Position numbers and translations under genes: made by a program. The notes under the pieces were generated by a model. That model saw only the letters and a list, made by a program, of their open reading frames with translations. It was not told where the DNA came from and ran no database searches. This document shows, in pieces, positions 56,809 through 64,000 of a DNA stretch of 64,000 nt (positions are counted from its first letter, which is position 1; every line of letters begins with the position of its first letter). Source of the stretch: CAZVED01 sp964626205 (GTDB taxonomy: Bacteria; Patescibacteriota; Patescibacteriia; SG8-24); assembly GCA_964626205.1 (NCBI GenBank), contig CAZVED010000003.1:1-64000 (forward strand), read 5' to 3'.

Positions 56809-56838
56809 GGTCAGCATGGATATCCTATGCTGTTACAG
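56809..56838 (+). promoter_or_regulatory. structured 5' leader hairpin, copy 1
   Basis: Leader GGTCAGCATGGATATCCTAT.. forms CAGCAT/ATGCTG with inner GG/CC pairs. It is near-identical to the leader at 63004-63033, where a C-G pair becomes T-G and the stem stays intact. It begins at the predicted transcription start. Confidence 0.7.
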
Positions 56839-56853
56839 ACAAGGGGTTCGTTC

Positions 56854-57117
56854 ATGACCAAGTTCATTTCCGCCGTGGTGCTCGCAGTCGCTCTTTCGTT
56901 CAGCGCGGTTTCCACCGCAGCGGCCGAGAACACGAACGTTCTCCAGGTCGGTGCCAAGTCGGCACCGAAGCTCGTGCAGCGCAACGGTCGCACCTGTGTC
57001 GTGACGTATCACGTCGACGGCCTCGAGGGCACCTTCGCCTCGTCGGGCGACGCGATCGCTGCAGCGGCACGGGCGAACGTGGTCATCAACTGGACCACGC
57101 GCACGAGCTGCCTGTAG
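56854..57117 (+). CDS. small secreted protein, 87 aa (leader-linked pair, member 1)
   Basis: Signal peptide (FISAVVLAVALSFSAVSTAA, cleavage near residue 23-24) and a ~63-residue mature domain. The domain has PKLVQRNGRTCVVTYHVDGL, a GTFASSGDAIAAAARA helix and a C-terminal TSCL. Two Cys could form a disulphide. A GGGG ribosome site lies 7-10 nt before the ATG. I know no family. It shares promoter, leader and ribosome site with the gene at 63048, although the mature proteins are unrelated. A strong terminator follows at 57141. Confidence 0.8.
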   Translation: MTKFISAVVLAVALSFSAVSTAAAENTNVLQVGAKSAPKLVQRNGRTCVVTYHVDGLEGTFASSGDAIAAAARANVVINWTTRTSCL

Positions 57118-57140
57118 CTCGAAGCCCGGCGCTTGCCGGC

Positions 57141-57175
57141 AAAAAAGCCCGATACCACTTGGTATCGGGCTTTTA
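57141..57175 (+). terminator. intrinsic terminator
   Basis: AGCCCGATACC pairs with GGTATCGGGCT around ACTT, with A run before and TTT after. Confidence 0.93.
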
Positions 57176-57251
57176 CGTTGGGGGATTGACCGGAGCCTGC
57201 AAACGTGGTGAGGTGGCGGGGTTAGCAGGTTCTTTCCATGGAGGTCCTATC

Positions 57252-58088
57252 ATGGGACGCACAATCAAGGTGACCATAGGGGGCGAGCCGGGGTTTACCA
57301 TCGCGCCGGTACACATCGTTCCTGAGGGTGAGGGTGCGGTACCGCAGACATTGTACGAGGCAATCCAGTCTCGGCAATGCCACCTGTTCTACGAGCGCTG
57401 GAAAGACTACACGCGCTTCCAGCGCATCTGCGCTTGGTTGGCCGTGCGTCGGGATGACCCTGCAGGTTGGCATGTGCCTTGGTACATCGCGTTGGCCTTC
57501 AGCATCTGCGCGACAGGAGTTTGTCTCGTCATGGGGGTCTTCGAGGGAGGGCAGTTCAGTACCCCTGTCTTGCAGCTCGAACCACCGATGCTCATGAAGG
57601 CGGTGATCTTCGCACTGCCGCTCGTGGCGTATTCCGTGGCGCGGCAGAAGACTCGGAACTGGCAGGATACCGTCCTTCCTCCTTGGCTCCACGCGTTCCA
57701 TGATCGCCGCCACAAGGAGTACGCTGCCATCGCTGCCGACGCGGAAGCGTTCAATGCCTGGGCTGCTACGGCGCAGGTTCCGCCCGAGATGCAGGCCGAT
57801 GTCACCGAGGTCGCGGATGCGCGGCGGAAGGAGATTCATGATCGGATGCTCGCGTACCTTGCCGATATGGATAAGGCTTTGAAACACCGCGTCCAGGTCG
57901 AGCGGCTTCTCGCATCGCGTCGCATGGTGGACGCAGCTTTCCCGGAAGCGAACGGTCGACTCACGCTCGCGGTCGCTCCGCGCGTCGCGATGCTCGCTAC
58001 GGCCGATACCCTGATGAACGAAGCTATCGAGCTCGGTATGCCCACGGACGAGCTGCTATCCGTCCGGCAGCTGACCTCTGGCTCCTGA
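57252..58088 (+). CDS. membrane protein with cytoplasmic helical tail, 278 aa
   Basis: Unrecognised. A ~70-residue soluble start is followed by two membrane helices (WYIALAFSICATGVCLVMGV, and MLMKAVIFALPLVAYSVA). The rest (~145-275) is helical and charged, with a coiled stretch (RRKEIHDRMLAYLADMDKALK). GGAGG lies 7 nt before the ATG. An in-frame upstream extension across the terminator is not believed. No similarity to a named family is apparent. Confidence 0.65.
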   Translation: MGRTIKVTIGGEPGFTIAPVHIVPEGEGAVPQTLYEAIQSRQCHLFYERWKDYTRFQRICAWLAVRRDDPAGWHVPWYIALAFSICATGVCLVMGVFEGGQFSTPVLQLEPPMLMKAVIFALPLVAYSVARQKTRNWQDTVLPPWLHAFHDRRHKEYAAIAADAEAFNAWAATAQVPPEMQADVTEVADARRKEIHDRMLAYLADMDKALKHRVQVERLLASRRMVDAAFPEANGRLTLAVAPRVAMLATADTLMNEAIELGMPTDELLSVRQLTSGS

Positions 58089-58094
58089 ATCGCA

Positions 58095-58128
58095 AACCCT
58101 GTCTCTCTCAAGAGGCGGGGTTTTTTAT
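58095..58128 (+). terminator. intrinsic terminator
   Basis: ACCCTGTCTCT pairs with AGAGGCGGGGT through G-T pairs, followed by TTTTT. Confidence 0.8.
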
Positions 58129-58694
58129 TATGGTACGTACTTCCGCATGTCCGCGCGGATGGTGCGGTGCTCTGGGATTGCGCGCGCGACGAGGTCCCAG
58201 AACCGCCGGGAATGGTTCATCTCGAGGAGGTGGCAGAGCTCGTGCACCACGACATATTCCGCGTGGCGTTCGGGGAGGTGGATGATCTTGTAGTTGAAAT
58301 TGAGGTTCCGGTCCGCAGAGCAGGAACCCCAGTTGCGCCGGAGGTTCTTGATGAATACGCGGCGGTAGCTGAGGCCGTACGCGGCGGCGTGGCGCGCGAG
58401 GCAGGCATGGACGAACCGTCGCGCACGCTCCTTGTGGCGCGCGTAGTCGCGGCGGTCGCGGGGGAGCATGATGCAGTCCTTGAAACGCTCCATGGATGCG
58501 GCGGCTTGGAGCGCCCAGTCTGCACGCTGTTGTAGGAAACGTGTTGCGACCCATTCCGGCACCAGGAGTGGTGCCACAAGCGTAACGACGCCGTCGCGAC
58601 TTACGGTCACGGAGACGTTTCGCGCACGGATGCTGCGGCGGAGCACGTAGACGAGGCGCTTGCCGGCATGGAGGAGTTGTCGTTCGGTGGTCAT
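58128..58694 (-). CDS. YgjP-like (SprT/DUF45) zinc metalloprotease, 188 aa
   Basis: Conserved WGSCSADRNLNFNYKIIHLP and the active-site segment VVHELCHLLEMNHSRRFW, with HExxH then a distant His, match the YgjP/DUF45 family. These are soluble zinc proteases or nucleotide-linked enzymes in E. coli. The N-terminal half (VSRDGVVTLVAPLLVPEWVA) is also family-like. On the minus strand TATACT ends 6 nt before this ATG, so a start far upstream (59051), which would overlap the ALDH gene, is rejected. Confidence 0.9.
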   Translation of the reverse strand: MTTERQLLHAGKRLVYVLRRSIRARNVSVTVSRDGVVTLVAPLLVPEWVATRFLQQRADWALQAAASMERFKDCIMLPRDRRDYARHKERARRFVHACLARHAAAYGLSYRRVFIKNLRRNWGSCSADRNLNFNYKIIHLPERHAEYVVVHELCHLLEMNHSRRFWDLVARAIPEHRTIRADMRKYVP

Positions 58695-58788
58695 ACGGGA
58701 AGTATAGCGCACGTTCAGCCTCGCGTTGACAGGAGGACATCCATCGCGCACCATGGGTTGGCATACCAACGTTCTTTGGAGGTAGTAC

Positions 58789-60306
58789 ATGAACAGTGCT
58801 AGCCGATCGGCTTTGAAGCCCACGCTGCGGATTATCGAAGTGTTCTCGCCTGTCGATACGAAGGCGCTCGGGACCATCCCGATTACACCACGTGACGATC
58901 TCGAGGTCGTTCCCGCGCTCGCGCAGGATGCCTTTCTGCGGTGGCGGGACGTACCCGCACCGAAGCGCGGAGAACTCATCCGACTCCTCGGGGAAGTCCT
59001 CCGTGAAGAGAAGGAGTCTTTGGCCAAGCTCATCACGTTGGAGTCCGGCAAGATCCTTGCGGAGAGTCGTGGTGAAGTGCAGGAAATGATCGATGTCTGC
59101 GACTTTGCGGTCGGCCTTTCCCGTCAGCTCTACGGCCTCACCATCGCCTCGGAGCGTCCCGGACACCGCATGATGGAGCAATGGCACCCGTTGGGCCCCA
59201 TGCTCGTCATCTCGGCGTTCAACTTTCCGGCAGCGGTGTGGGCGTGGAACTTCGCGCTCGCCATCGTCTGCGGAAATCCGGTCATCTGGAAGCCGTCGGA
59301 GAAGACGCTGCTCACCGCGATGCGGTGCGGCCTGTACTTCGACAACGCACGGTCTCGCTTCGCGGAACGGGGGAATGCCTCGTTTGCGTCGTTGATGGAT
59401 CTCCTGCAGGTCGTCTATGGCGGAAAAGAAGAAGCGGAGTTCCTGGTGAAGTCGCCGGACATCCGTCTCGTCTCCGCGACTGGCTCCTGCGTCATGGGAC
59501 GTGCCGTGAAGCGCGCCTGCGCCGATGACATCGGCAAGCGTTGCTTGCTCGAGCTCGGCGGCAACAACGCGATGATCGTGGCGCCATCGGCGGACCTCGA
59601 CCTCGCGGAGCGCGCCATCCTGTTCTCTGCCGTCGGCACGGCCGGCCAGCGCTGCACGACGCTTCGGCGCCTGTTCGTCCATGACGACATCGCCGATGAG
59701 CTCGTCGCACGTCTCACTGAGGCGTACGGGAGCATCGTCGTAGGCGACCCACGCCTGCCCGAGACGCTCGTCGGGCCGCTCATCGACAAGTTCGCATCCG
59801 TGCGTATGTCGGAAGCGCTTCGGCAGGCGGAGAAGGAAGGTGGCACCGTCCTCGTTGGTGGCGATCAAGTGGCCGTCGAAGGGTGTATGCAGGGCGCGTA
59901 CCGACACCCAGCGCTCGTCGCGATGCCATATCAGACGGACATCGTTCGCGAAGAGACCTTCGCACCAATCTTGTATGTCATGCGGTACCGCGACCTGTCA
60001 TCGGCCATCCTGGCACAGAACGATGTCCCGCAAGGCCTTTCCTCGTCGATCTTCACGAACGACGTGCGCGAAGCTGAGGGGTTCATGGCGGCGAGCGGTT
60101 CCGATTGCGGCATCGCCAACGTCAACATCGGCCCCTCGGGCGCCGAGATCGGCGGCGCGTTCGGTGGCGAGAAGGACACGGGCGGCGGACGCGAGTCCGG
60201 CTCCGATTCCTGGCGCCAGTACATGCGCCGTGCCACGAACACCGTGAACTACTCGCGCGAGCTTCCGCTGGCCCAAGGCATCGTCTTCGGGAAACGGGAG
60301 GCGTAA
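58789..60306 (+). CDS. aldehyde dehydrogenase, ALDH7 (AASADH)-like, 505 aa
   Basis: An NAD(P)-dependent aldehyde dehydrogenase. The catalytic Cys is in TAGQRCTTLRRLFVH (~290) and the general base Glu in LLELGGNNAMIV (~255). AFNFPAAVWAWNFALAIVCG carries the nucleotide-binding Asn. The QRCTTLRR context resembles the ALDH7/alpha-aminoadipic semialdehyde (piperideine-6-carboxylate) group. The pathway is not otherwise visible here. GGAGG lies 6 nt before the ATG. A long frame on the opposite strand is a shadow. Confidence 0.92.
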   Translation: MNSASRSALKPTLRIIEVFSPVDTKALGTIPITPRDDLEVVPALAQDAFLRWRDVPAPKRGELIRLLGEVLREEKESLAKLITLESGKILAESRGEVQEMIDVCDFAVGLSRQLYGLTIASERPGHRMMEQWHPLGPMLVISAFNFPAAVWAWNFALAIVCGNPVIWKPSEKTLLTAMRCGLYFDNARSRFAERGNASFASLMDLLQVVYGGKEEAEFLVKSPDIRLVSATGSCVMGRAVKRACADDIGKRCLLELGGNNAMIVAPSADLDLAERAILFSAVGTAGQRCTTLRRLFVHDDIADELVARLTEAYGSIVVGDPRLPETLVGPLIDKFASVRMSEALRQAEKEGGTVLVGGDQVAVEGCMQGAYRHPALVAMPYQTDIVREETFAPILYVMRYRDLSSAILAQNDVPQGLSSSIFTNDVREAEGFMAASGSDCGIANVNIGPSGAEIGGAFGGEKDTGGGRESGSDSWRQYMRRATNTVNYSRELPLAQGIVFGKREA

Positions 60307-60316
60307 GCTACGCTTC

Positions 60317-60344
60317 AAGGGTCTCCACAGGGGACCCTTTTTTC
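60317..60344 (+). terminator. intrinsic terminator
   Basis: AAGGGTCTC pairs with GGGACCCTT, followed by TTTTTC. Confidence 0.85.
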
Positions 60345-60375
60345 GTTTTCAGGACGGTGCTACCATGACCCGACT

Positions 60376-61590
60376 ATGCCACGAGGAACCCTCATCCGAA
60401 GGACGTTTGTGCTCTCCGTTGCCGTCGCGCTCGGTGTGGTCGCTTGGGTGCAATGGACCGTCCATGCGCTCCGACAGGACCCGTACGCAGACATGCCGCA
60501 AGTCGACGCATCGAGCATCGTGATCGAGCGGCAAGCGGTCATTTCGCCCGGCTCCACGTACGGCGCGGTCATGGCCGCCGCAGGGGTTCCGGACGCGGTA
60601 TCGACCGCTATGTACAACGCGGCATATCCTGTCTACGATCTCGCCCGCATCCGCGCAGGACGCGCGCTGACAATCGAGACGGATCTGTCCGGCGAGCGCA
60701 TCATCGGACTTACGTATCAGGTGGATTCGGAACAGGAGCTGCGTGTCACGGAGAGCGGTGGCGCATGGACGGCGGAGCTCACGACCATCGTCTACGAGGT
60801 ACGTGCCCGGACGGTCACGGGAACCGTCGAGACGTCGCTCTACGCATCCGGCCTCGCGCAGGGCATGGATGAGGCCGCGGTCGTTGCCATTGCCGAACCG
60901 TTCCAGTGGAGCGTGGATTTCGCGCTCGATATCCGTCGTGGTGACACGTACACGGTCATCTACGAGGAACGGTATCGGAACGGTTCGTATGTCATGCCGG
61001 GCCGCGTGCTTGCGGGGAAGTTCGTCAACGCAGGAACGGCGTATTACGCATTCTTCCACGAGAACGCCAAGGGCGAGTGGGGGCATTACGACGAGGATGG
61101 GAACTCCGTGCAGAAGATGTTCCTCAAGGCGCCGGTCGCGTTCAAGTACATCTCGTCGGGGTTCACGACTGGCCAGCGGTACGTGTCGGCGTTCAATGTC
61201 TCGACCGGACATCGCGCCATCGACTACGCTGCGCCGACGGGAACACCCATCCGTGCTGTCGGCGACGGGACCGTCGTGTTCGCAGGGTGGGAAGGTCCGT
61301 ACGGCAACAAGGTGAGCATCCGCCACAACGGCACCTATACGACGAACTACGCGCACCAGTCACGCCTCGCCGTGACACGTGGACAGCGTGTCACGCAAGG
61401 ACAGACGATTGGCTATGTCGGCAGTACTGGTTTTTCTACCGGGCCGCACTTGCATTACGAGATGGTCAAGAACGGCGTGAAAATCAATCCGCTCTCCGAG
61501 ACATTGCCGCCAGGGGAGCCGATCGCCGCGGCGGAGCGGGAAGCGTTCCTCGCCTTTGTTGCAGAGTACAAAGTACGGTTGGACGGATAA
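60376..61590 (+). CDS. M23 family metallopeptidase, membrane-anchored, 404 aa
   Basis: A signal-anchor helix (TFVLSVAVALGVVAWVQWTV, ~10-30) exports the enzyme. Residues ~55-130 and ~140-270 form OapA/LysM-like accessory parts seen in MepM/Csd3 proteins. The C-terminal M23 domain has HRAIDYAAPTGTPI (zinc His and Asp), YAHQSRLAV (His) and GPHLHYEMV (zinc His), so it is complete. It cuts peptidoglycan peptide crosslinks. TACCAT lies 10 nt before the ATG. Monocistronic. Confidence 0.93.
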   Translation: MPRGTLIRRTFVLSVAVALGVVAWVQWTVHALRQDPYADMPQVDASSIVIERQAVISPGSTYGAVMAAAGVPDAVSTAMYNAAYPVYDLARIRAGRALTIETDLSGERIIGLTYQVDSEQELRVTESGGAWTAELTTIVYEVRARTVTGTVETSLYASGLAQGMDEAAVVAIAEPFQWSVDFALDIRRGDTYTVIYEERYRNGSYVMPGRVLAGKFVNAGTAYYAFFHENAKGEWGHYDEDGNSVQKMFLKAPVAFKYISSGFTTGQRYVSAFNVSTGHRAIDYAAPTGTPIRAVGDGTVVFAGWEGPYGNKVSIRHNGTYTTNYAHQSRLAVTRGQRVTQGQTIGYVGSTGFSTGPHLHYEMVKNGVKINPLSETLPPGEPIAAAEREAFLAFVAEYKVRLDG

Positions 61591-61620
61591 AAAAACCCCC
61601 TCCGTTCGTGAACGGAGGGG
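61591..61620 (-). terminator. intrinsic terminator for the patatin gene
   Basis: CCCCTCCGTT pairs with AACGGAGGGG; on the minus strand the stem is followed by a long T run. Confidence 0.85.
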
Positions 61621-61638
61621 TCATGTCGTGCGCCAGCA

Positions 61639-62484
61639 TCACCGCCGCAGGAAGTCCTGCAGATCCGGCCAGAGTTTGTCTGCGAGCTTTTTCCCGCAGC
61701 GGATGTCTGCCCGGATTTTTCGTTTGCTGCGGGTGAAGAGCGTTGCTTGAAGGAAGCGTCCGGGATTCACGACGAAGATTTCGGTCCCAGCGGGCGGATG
61801 CTGCAGGAAGCGTCGTGTCGCGCGGTAGTTTCCTGGGAGCATAGCGATGCGTTGCTGCATCTCCGGAAATTTCTTGAAGACGTAGTGCAGGGAGTATTTG
61901 TCCCACCAGCGCAGCGGTGGCTGGTGTGGTGGTAGGTTGCTCATGACGAGGAGCTTGCGCGCTCCAGCGGCATGCGCCGCAAGGACGGGGAGTGGGTCGT
62001 AGAGCCCGCCGTCGACGAGGACATGGCCGTCCACGACGGTCCAGTTCGAGACGAGCGGCAGGGAGCAGGTGGAGACGAGCAGGTCCTCGAGGTTCTCCGC
62101 TGTGCAGGGCAGGTACCGTACATTGCCGGTATCCCGGTGGATGACCGTCACGATGAGCTGTGCTGGCATCCGGTCGAATCCGGCGGTGTCGAGCGGTGTG
62201 CAGAGATCGCGGATGACTTTGCGGATGTCGGTACAGGGCTGCCGCATGAGGATGTTCAGCGGGTTATACACGTCCCATCGCGTGAGGTCATTGATCCATA
62301 GTCGCTCCATCGCGGCGGCTTTTCCGTCCATGAAGAACAGGGCCGTCGGTGCGCCGGACGACGTCGCATAGACGGTATCGAAGGCATCGATCGTGAGGCC
62401 GAGCTCTTGCCATCGCGTGAGTACGGCAGAGGTGAAGGCGTTACGCATCGCGCCGCCTTCGATGACCATCGTCGGTTTGTCCAC
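61639..62484 (-). CDS. patatin-like phospholipase, 281 aa
   Basis: Family marks: VIEGGAMRNAFTSAVLTRWQ (oxyanion hole), the Ser nucleophile in YATSSGAPTALFF, and the Asp of DGG in VLVDGGLYDPLPV. The box reads A-x-S-x-G instead of G-x-S-x-G, a change also found in some active members. The first ~30 and last ~110 residues resemble bacterial YjjU/RssA relatives. I chose a GTG start at 62484, as GGGAGGA lies 5 nt upstream; the ATG 15 nt further in (62469) is the alternative. Confidence 0.87.
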   Translation of the reverse strand: MDKPTMVIEGGAMRNAFTSAVLTRWQELGLTIDAFDTVYATSSGAPTALFFMDGKAAAMERLWINDLTRWDVYNPLNILMRQPCTDIRKVIRDLCTPLDTAGFDRMPAQLIVTVIHRDTGNVRYLPCTAENLEDLLVSTCSLPLVSNWTVVDGHVLVDGGLYDPLPVLAAHAAGARKLLVMSNLPPHQPPLRWWDKYSLHYVFKKFPEMQQRIAMLPGNYRATRRFLQHPPAGTEIFVVNPGRFLQATLFTRSKRKIRADIRCGKKLADKLWPDLQDFLRR

Positions 62485-62588
62485 GCAGTCCTCCCGTGGA
62501 AAAGGGCGTCCCGAATCGGGATAGCATAAGCCTACAGGGTTGACGGGAACGGGCAACCGTGGGAGGCTCAGGCGGCAAGGAGGTTACC

Positions 62589-62915
62589 ATGGGAGGACCG
62601 TTCTTTAGTTTCGTGGAAGGGATGCGGGCCATCGGATGGCTCGCGAGCGGTGTGTTCGGTTTCGGCGTCCACATCGCCTACGTCTATGCCATACCCGCGA
62701 TACCCATCATGGTCGTCGCGCATATCGCGGCATTCTTCCTGAGCGGGGGAATCCGACGGTTCCTGCGATGGGTCGTTCTTCTCTTGAGCTTCCTCATCCT
62801 GGCCTCGTTCCTTTTCTTCGCCTTCTTTAACCCGACCCTGAAGGGCGGCCTCATCGCGTTCTGCGCGATGTACATGGTGTTCAGGTCGCACGCTTTGCTG
62901 CGAGCGGATAAATGA
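62589..62915 (+). CDS. small membrane protein, 108 aa
   Basis: Three or four hydrophobic helices (IGWLASGVFGFGVHIAYVYA, IPIMVVAHIAAFFLSGGI, WVVLLLSFLILASFLFFAFF, and a last one). CAAGGAGG lies 5 nt before the ATG, so an in-frame ATG 30 nt upstream is rejected. Not recognised as a named family. A terminator follows. Confidence 0.68.
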   Translation: MGGPFFSFVEGMRAIGWLASGVFGFGVHIAYVYAIPAIPIMVVAHIAAFFLSGGIRRFLRWVVLLLSFLILASFLFFAFFNPTLKGGLIAFCAMYMVFRSHALLRADK

Positions 62916-62931
62916 GCGGACTGTGCGCATA

Positions 62932-62957
62932 AAACGGCTTAATGGAGCCGTTTTTTT
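62932..62957 (+). terminator. intrinsic terminator
   Basis: AAAACGGCT pairs with AGCCGTTTT, followed by TTT. Confidence 0.9.
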
Positions 62958-62969
62958 AACCTCAATATC

Positions 62970-62998
62970 TTGACAAAACGCCAAAAATATGCTATGAT
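62970..62998 (+). promoter_or_regulatory. promoter of the 49-aa secreted gene
   Basis: TTGACA at 62970-62975, 17-nt spacer, TATGAT at 62993-62998; near-consensus and the best promoter in the window. Confidence 0.85.
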
Positions 62999-63003
62999 GG
63001 AAC

Positions 63004-63033
63004 GGTCAGTATGGATATTCCATGCTGTTACAG
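63004..63033 (+). promoter_or_regulatory. structured 5' leader hairpin, copy 2
   Basis: GGTCAGTATGGATATTCCAT.. forms a 9-bp stem CAGTATGGA/TCCATGCTG with loop TAT (one T-G pair). It is the partner of the leader at 56809-56838 and starts at the predicted transcription start. Confidence 0.75.
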
Positions 63034-63047
63034 AAGGGGTTTGCACC

Positions 63048-63197
63048 ATGAAGTCCGCTCTTTGTTTCCTCGCTCTCGTCGCCAGTCTCGGTCTCGGCCT
63101 CAACGCGCTCGTCGGTAGCGCAATCGAGACCGCCAAGGCGCAGCACACGCAGGGTGTCGCCCGTATCGATGCGGGCGTCGCAATGGCGTCACGTTGA
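63048..63197 (+). CDS. tiny secreted protein, 49 aa (leader-linked pair, member 2)
   Basis: Signal peptide (MKSALCFLALVASLGLGLNA, cleavage about residue 20-30) leaves a mature peptide of only ~20-30 residues (HTQGVARIDAGVAMASR at the end). The ribosome site AAGGGG lies 8 nt before the ATG. No Cys is in the mature part. It is a candidate secreted peptide or signal, with the same promoter and leader as the 87-aa protein gene. A terminator hairpin follows. Confidence 0.72.
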   Translation: MKSALCFLALVASLGLGLNALVGSAIETAKAQHTQGVARIDAGVAMASR

Positions 63198-63218
63198 CCC
63201 GGTCCCTCGGGACCGCTT

Positions 63219-63249
63219 CCGCCCTTCTCCAGTACGGAGGAGGGCGGTT
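63219..63249 (+). terminator. intrinsic terminator
   Basis: CCGCCCTTCTCC pairs with GGAGGAGGGCGG, followed by TTTCG. A smaller GGTCC/GGACC hairpin precedes it. Confidence 0.75.
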
Positions 63250-63285
63250 TCGATTTCGGACCACGGAGGCGTATACTGGAGGGAT

Positions 63286-64000
63286 ATGCAACACTTCATC
63301 GAATGGCTCATTCCTGCCGCGCAGGCGCACGAGAAATGGTTCGTGGAGGCGAATCCTATCGTGCCCGCGTCCGATATTTTTACGACCGTCAATCCGTTCA
63401 CAATCGGCGTGGCGGCGGCGCTCCTCGCGCTCACGGCTGCCCTCACCGTCGCGGATCGGCGATTCGAGCGTTCGGCGTGGCATGCCGTGTTGGAACGGAA
63501 GGTCCGTCCGCTGCGCGACCATGCCGCAGGGTTCCTTGCGGTCGCGACATCCATCACGCTGTTCTGGATGTCCGCGCATGGAGCGTTGCTGGCAGACAAC
63601 CTCGTCGTGCCGACAGGTACCGTTGGCACCGCACTCCTTGGCTCGCAGGTGGTCATCGCCGCACTTCTGCTCATCGGGCTCTACACGGCAGCTGCGGCGA
63701 TGGGGCTCATCGTGCTGTATGCGGCGCTCTTTTTCCTGTTTCCCGCGCCGGACGTGCTGGACTACCTGCACTATGCCGGTATCGGCATCTTTCTGCTTGC
63801 GTTCGCCCGGGGGCGATTCTCCCTCGACTGGCTTCTTGGCAAAGGTATGCTCACCGATGCGGCGACGCGCAAACGCGCGTATCTCGCGATGCGGCTCCTG
63901 ACGGGAGTCACGATGATCATCCTCGCGCTCATCAAATGGAACCGTCCGGAACTGCATTTCGCGCTCATGGACGCGTATCCCGATTTCAATCCGTATACCA
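63286..64000 (+). CDS. multi-spanning membrane protein, truncated at the window end
   Basis: An open frame of at least 238 codons runs off the end. The N-terminus MQHFIEWLIPAAQAHEKWFV, with the AHEKWF motif, looks like the opening of DoxX-like and similar Patescibacteria membrane proteins. At least six hydrophobic helices follow. TATACT at 63272-63277 ends 8 nt before the ATG and GGAGGG lies in the same gap. Opposite-strand frames here are shadows. Function cannot be assigned without the missing end. Confidence 0.75.
   Translation, partial: MQHFIEWLIPAAQAHEKWFVEANPIVPASDIFTTVNPFTIGVAAALLALTAALTVADRRFERSAWHAVLERKVRPLRDHAAGFLAVATSITLFWMSAHGALLADNLVVPTGTVGTALLGSQVVIAALLLIGLYTAAAAMGLIVLYAALFFLFPAPDVLDYLHYAGIGIFLLAFARGRFSLDWLLGKGMLTDAATRKRAYLAMRLLTGVTMIILALIKWNRPELHFALMDAYPDFNPYT

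Noticed and set aside
58108..59907. 599-codon minus-strand frame over the ALDH gene
   Set aside because: Shadow of the ALDH and metalloprotease genes; composition is not protein-like and it has no start signal.

Overview
The window is about 59% G+C by eye and carries 74 protein-coding genes, one tRNA and two 100-N assembly gaps. The mix of genes points to a Patescibacteria (CPR) bacterium, close in flavour to the Uhrbacteria/Magasanikbacteria group. The signs are many short single-domain proteins, a short HrcA, a lone TraG/HerA-like ATPase, DUF5652 and DUF2914 proteins, secreted proteins that combine a Patescibacteria-type beta domain with FN3 domains, and many orphan small membrane proteins. 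The lineage is an inference from gene content; no rRNA or ribosomal protein gene is present to test it.

Layout. 1-945: non-coding, with a strong promoter, hairpins and a tRNA/tmRNA-like 3' end. 946-13487: small genes (methyltransferase, Nudix hydrolase, GNAT-like, zinc-ribbon and small membrane proteins), a dCache-PAS histidine kinase, an RsuA/RluB pseudouridine synthase, YidC and an SPFH protein. 13542-17989: the heat-shock operon hrcA-grpE-dnaK-dnaJ behind a CIRCE operator, with a TIR repeat between grpE and dnaK. 19532-25099: three tandem genes for exported, modular, tail-fibre-like surface proteins, the last ending in a peptidase S74 (endosialidase-type) chaperone. 25168-33005: cysS, a TraG/HerA-like ATPase, dnaX and tRNA-Gln. 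34281-39487: a signalling island of lower G+C with two histidine kinases, two receivers and a DEDD exonuclease, carrying three copies of an intergenic repeat. 39573-49100: GH3 glycosidase, zinc-ribbon RNase H, RibD-like reductase, DUF2200, DUF2914, OmdA, DUF1801, an FN3 secreted protein, TspO, META, holin-4-like and MscS proteins. 49148-64000: two ABC-F ATPases, a DedA-like protein, a BaiN-type flavoprotein, an adenosine-deaminase-like protein, ALDH7-like dehydrogenase, M23 peptidase, patatin, and two tiny secreted proteins that share a promoter and a structured 5' leader.

Two translation start styles coexist. Many genes have a clear AAGGAGG-type ribosome site. Many others have a TANNNT -10 box ending only 6-8 nt before the ATG, which predicts leaderless mRNAs. 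Both N gaps can be explained from their flanks. The first is flanked by an identical 55-mer, so the contigs probably overlap and nothing is missing. The second sits at the junction of a 105-bp in-frame tandem repeat and is probably a collapsed repeat.

The best candidates for undescribed biology are the surface-fibre locus (19.5-25.1 kb), the paired small secreted genes with a shared leader hairpin (56.8 and 63.0 kb), the repeat-bearing soluble kinase with its receivers (37.3-39.5 kb), and the leaderless promoter architecture.
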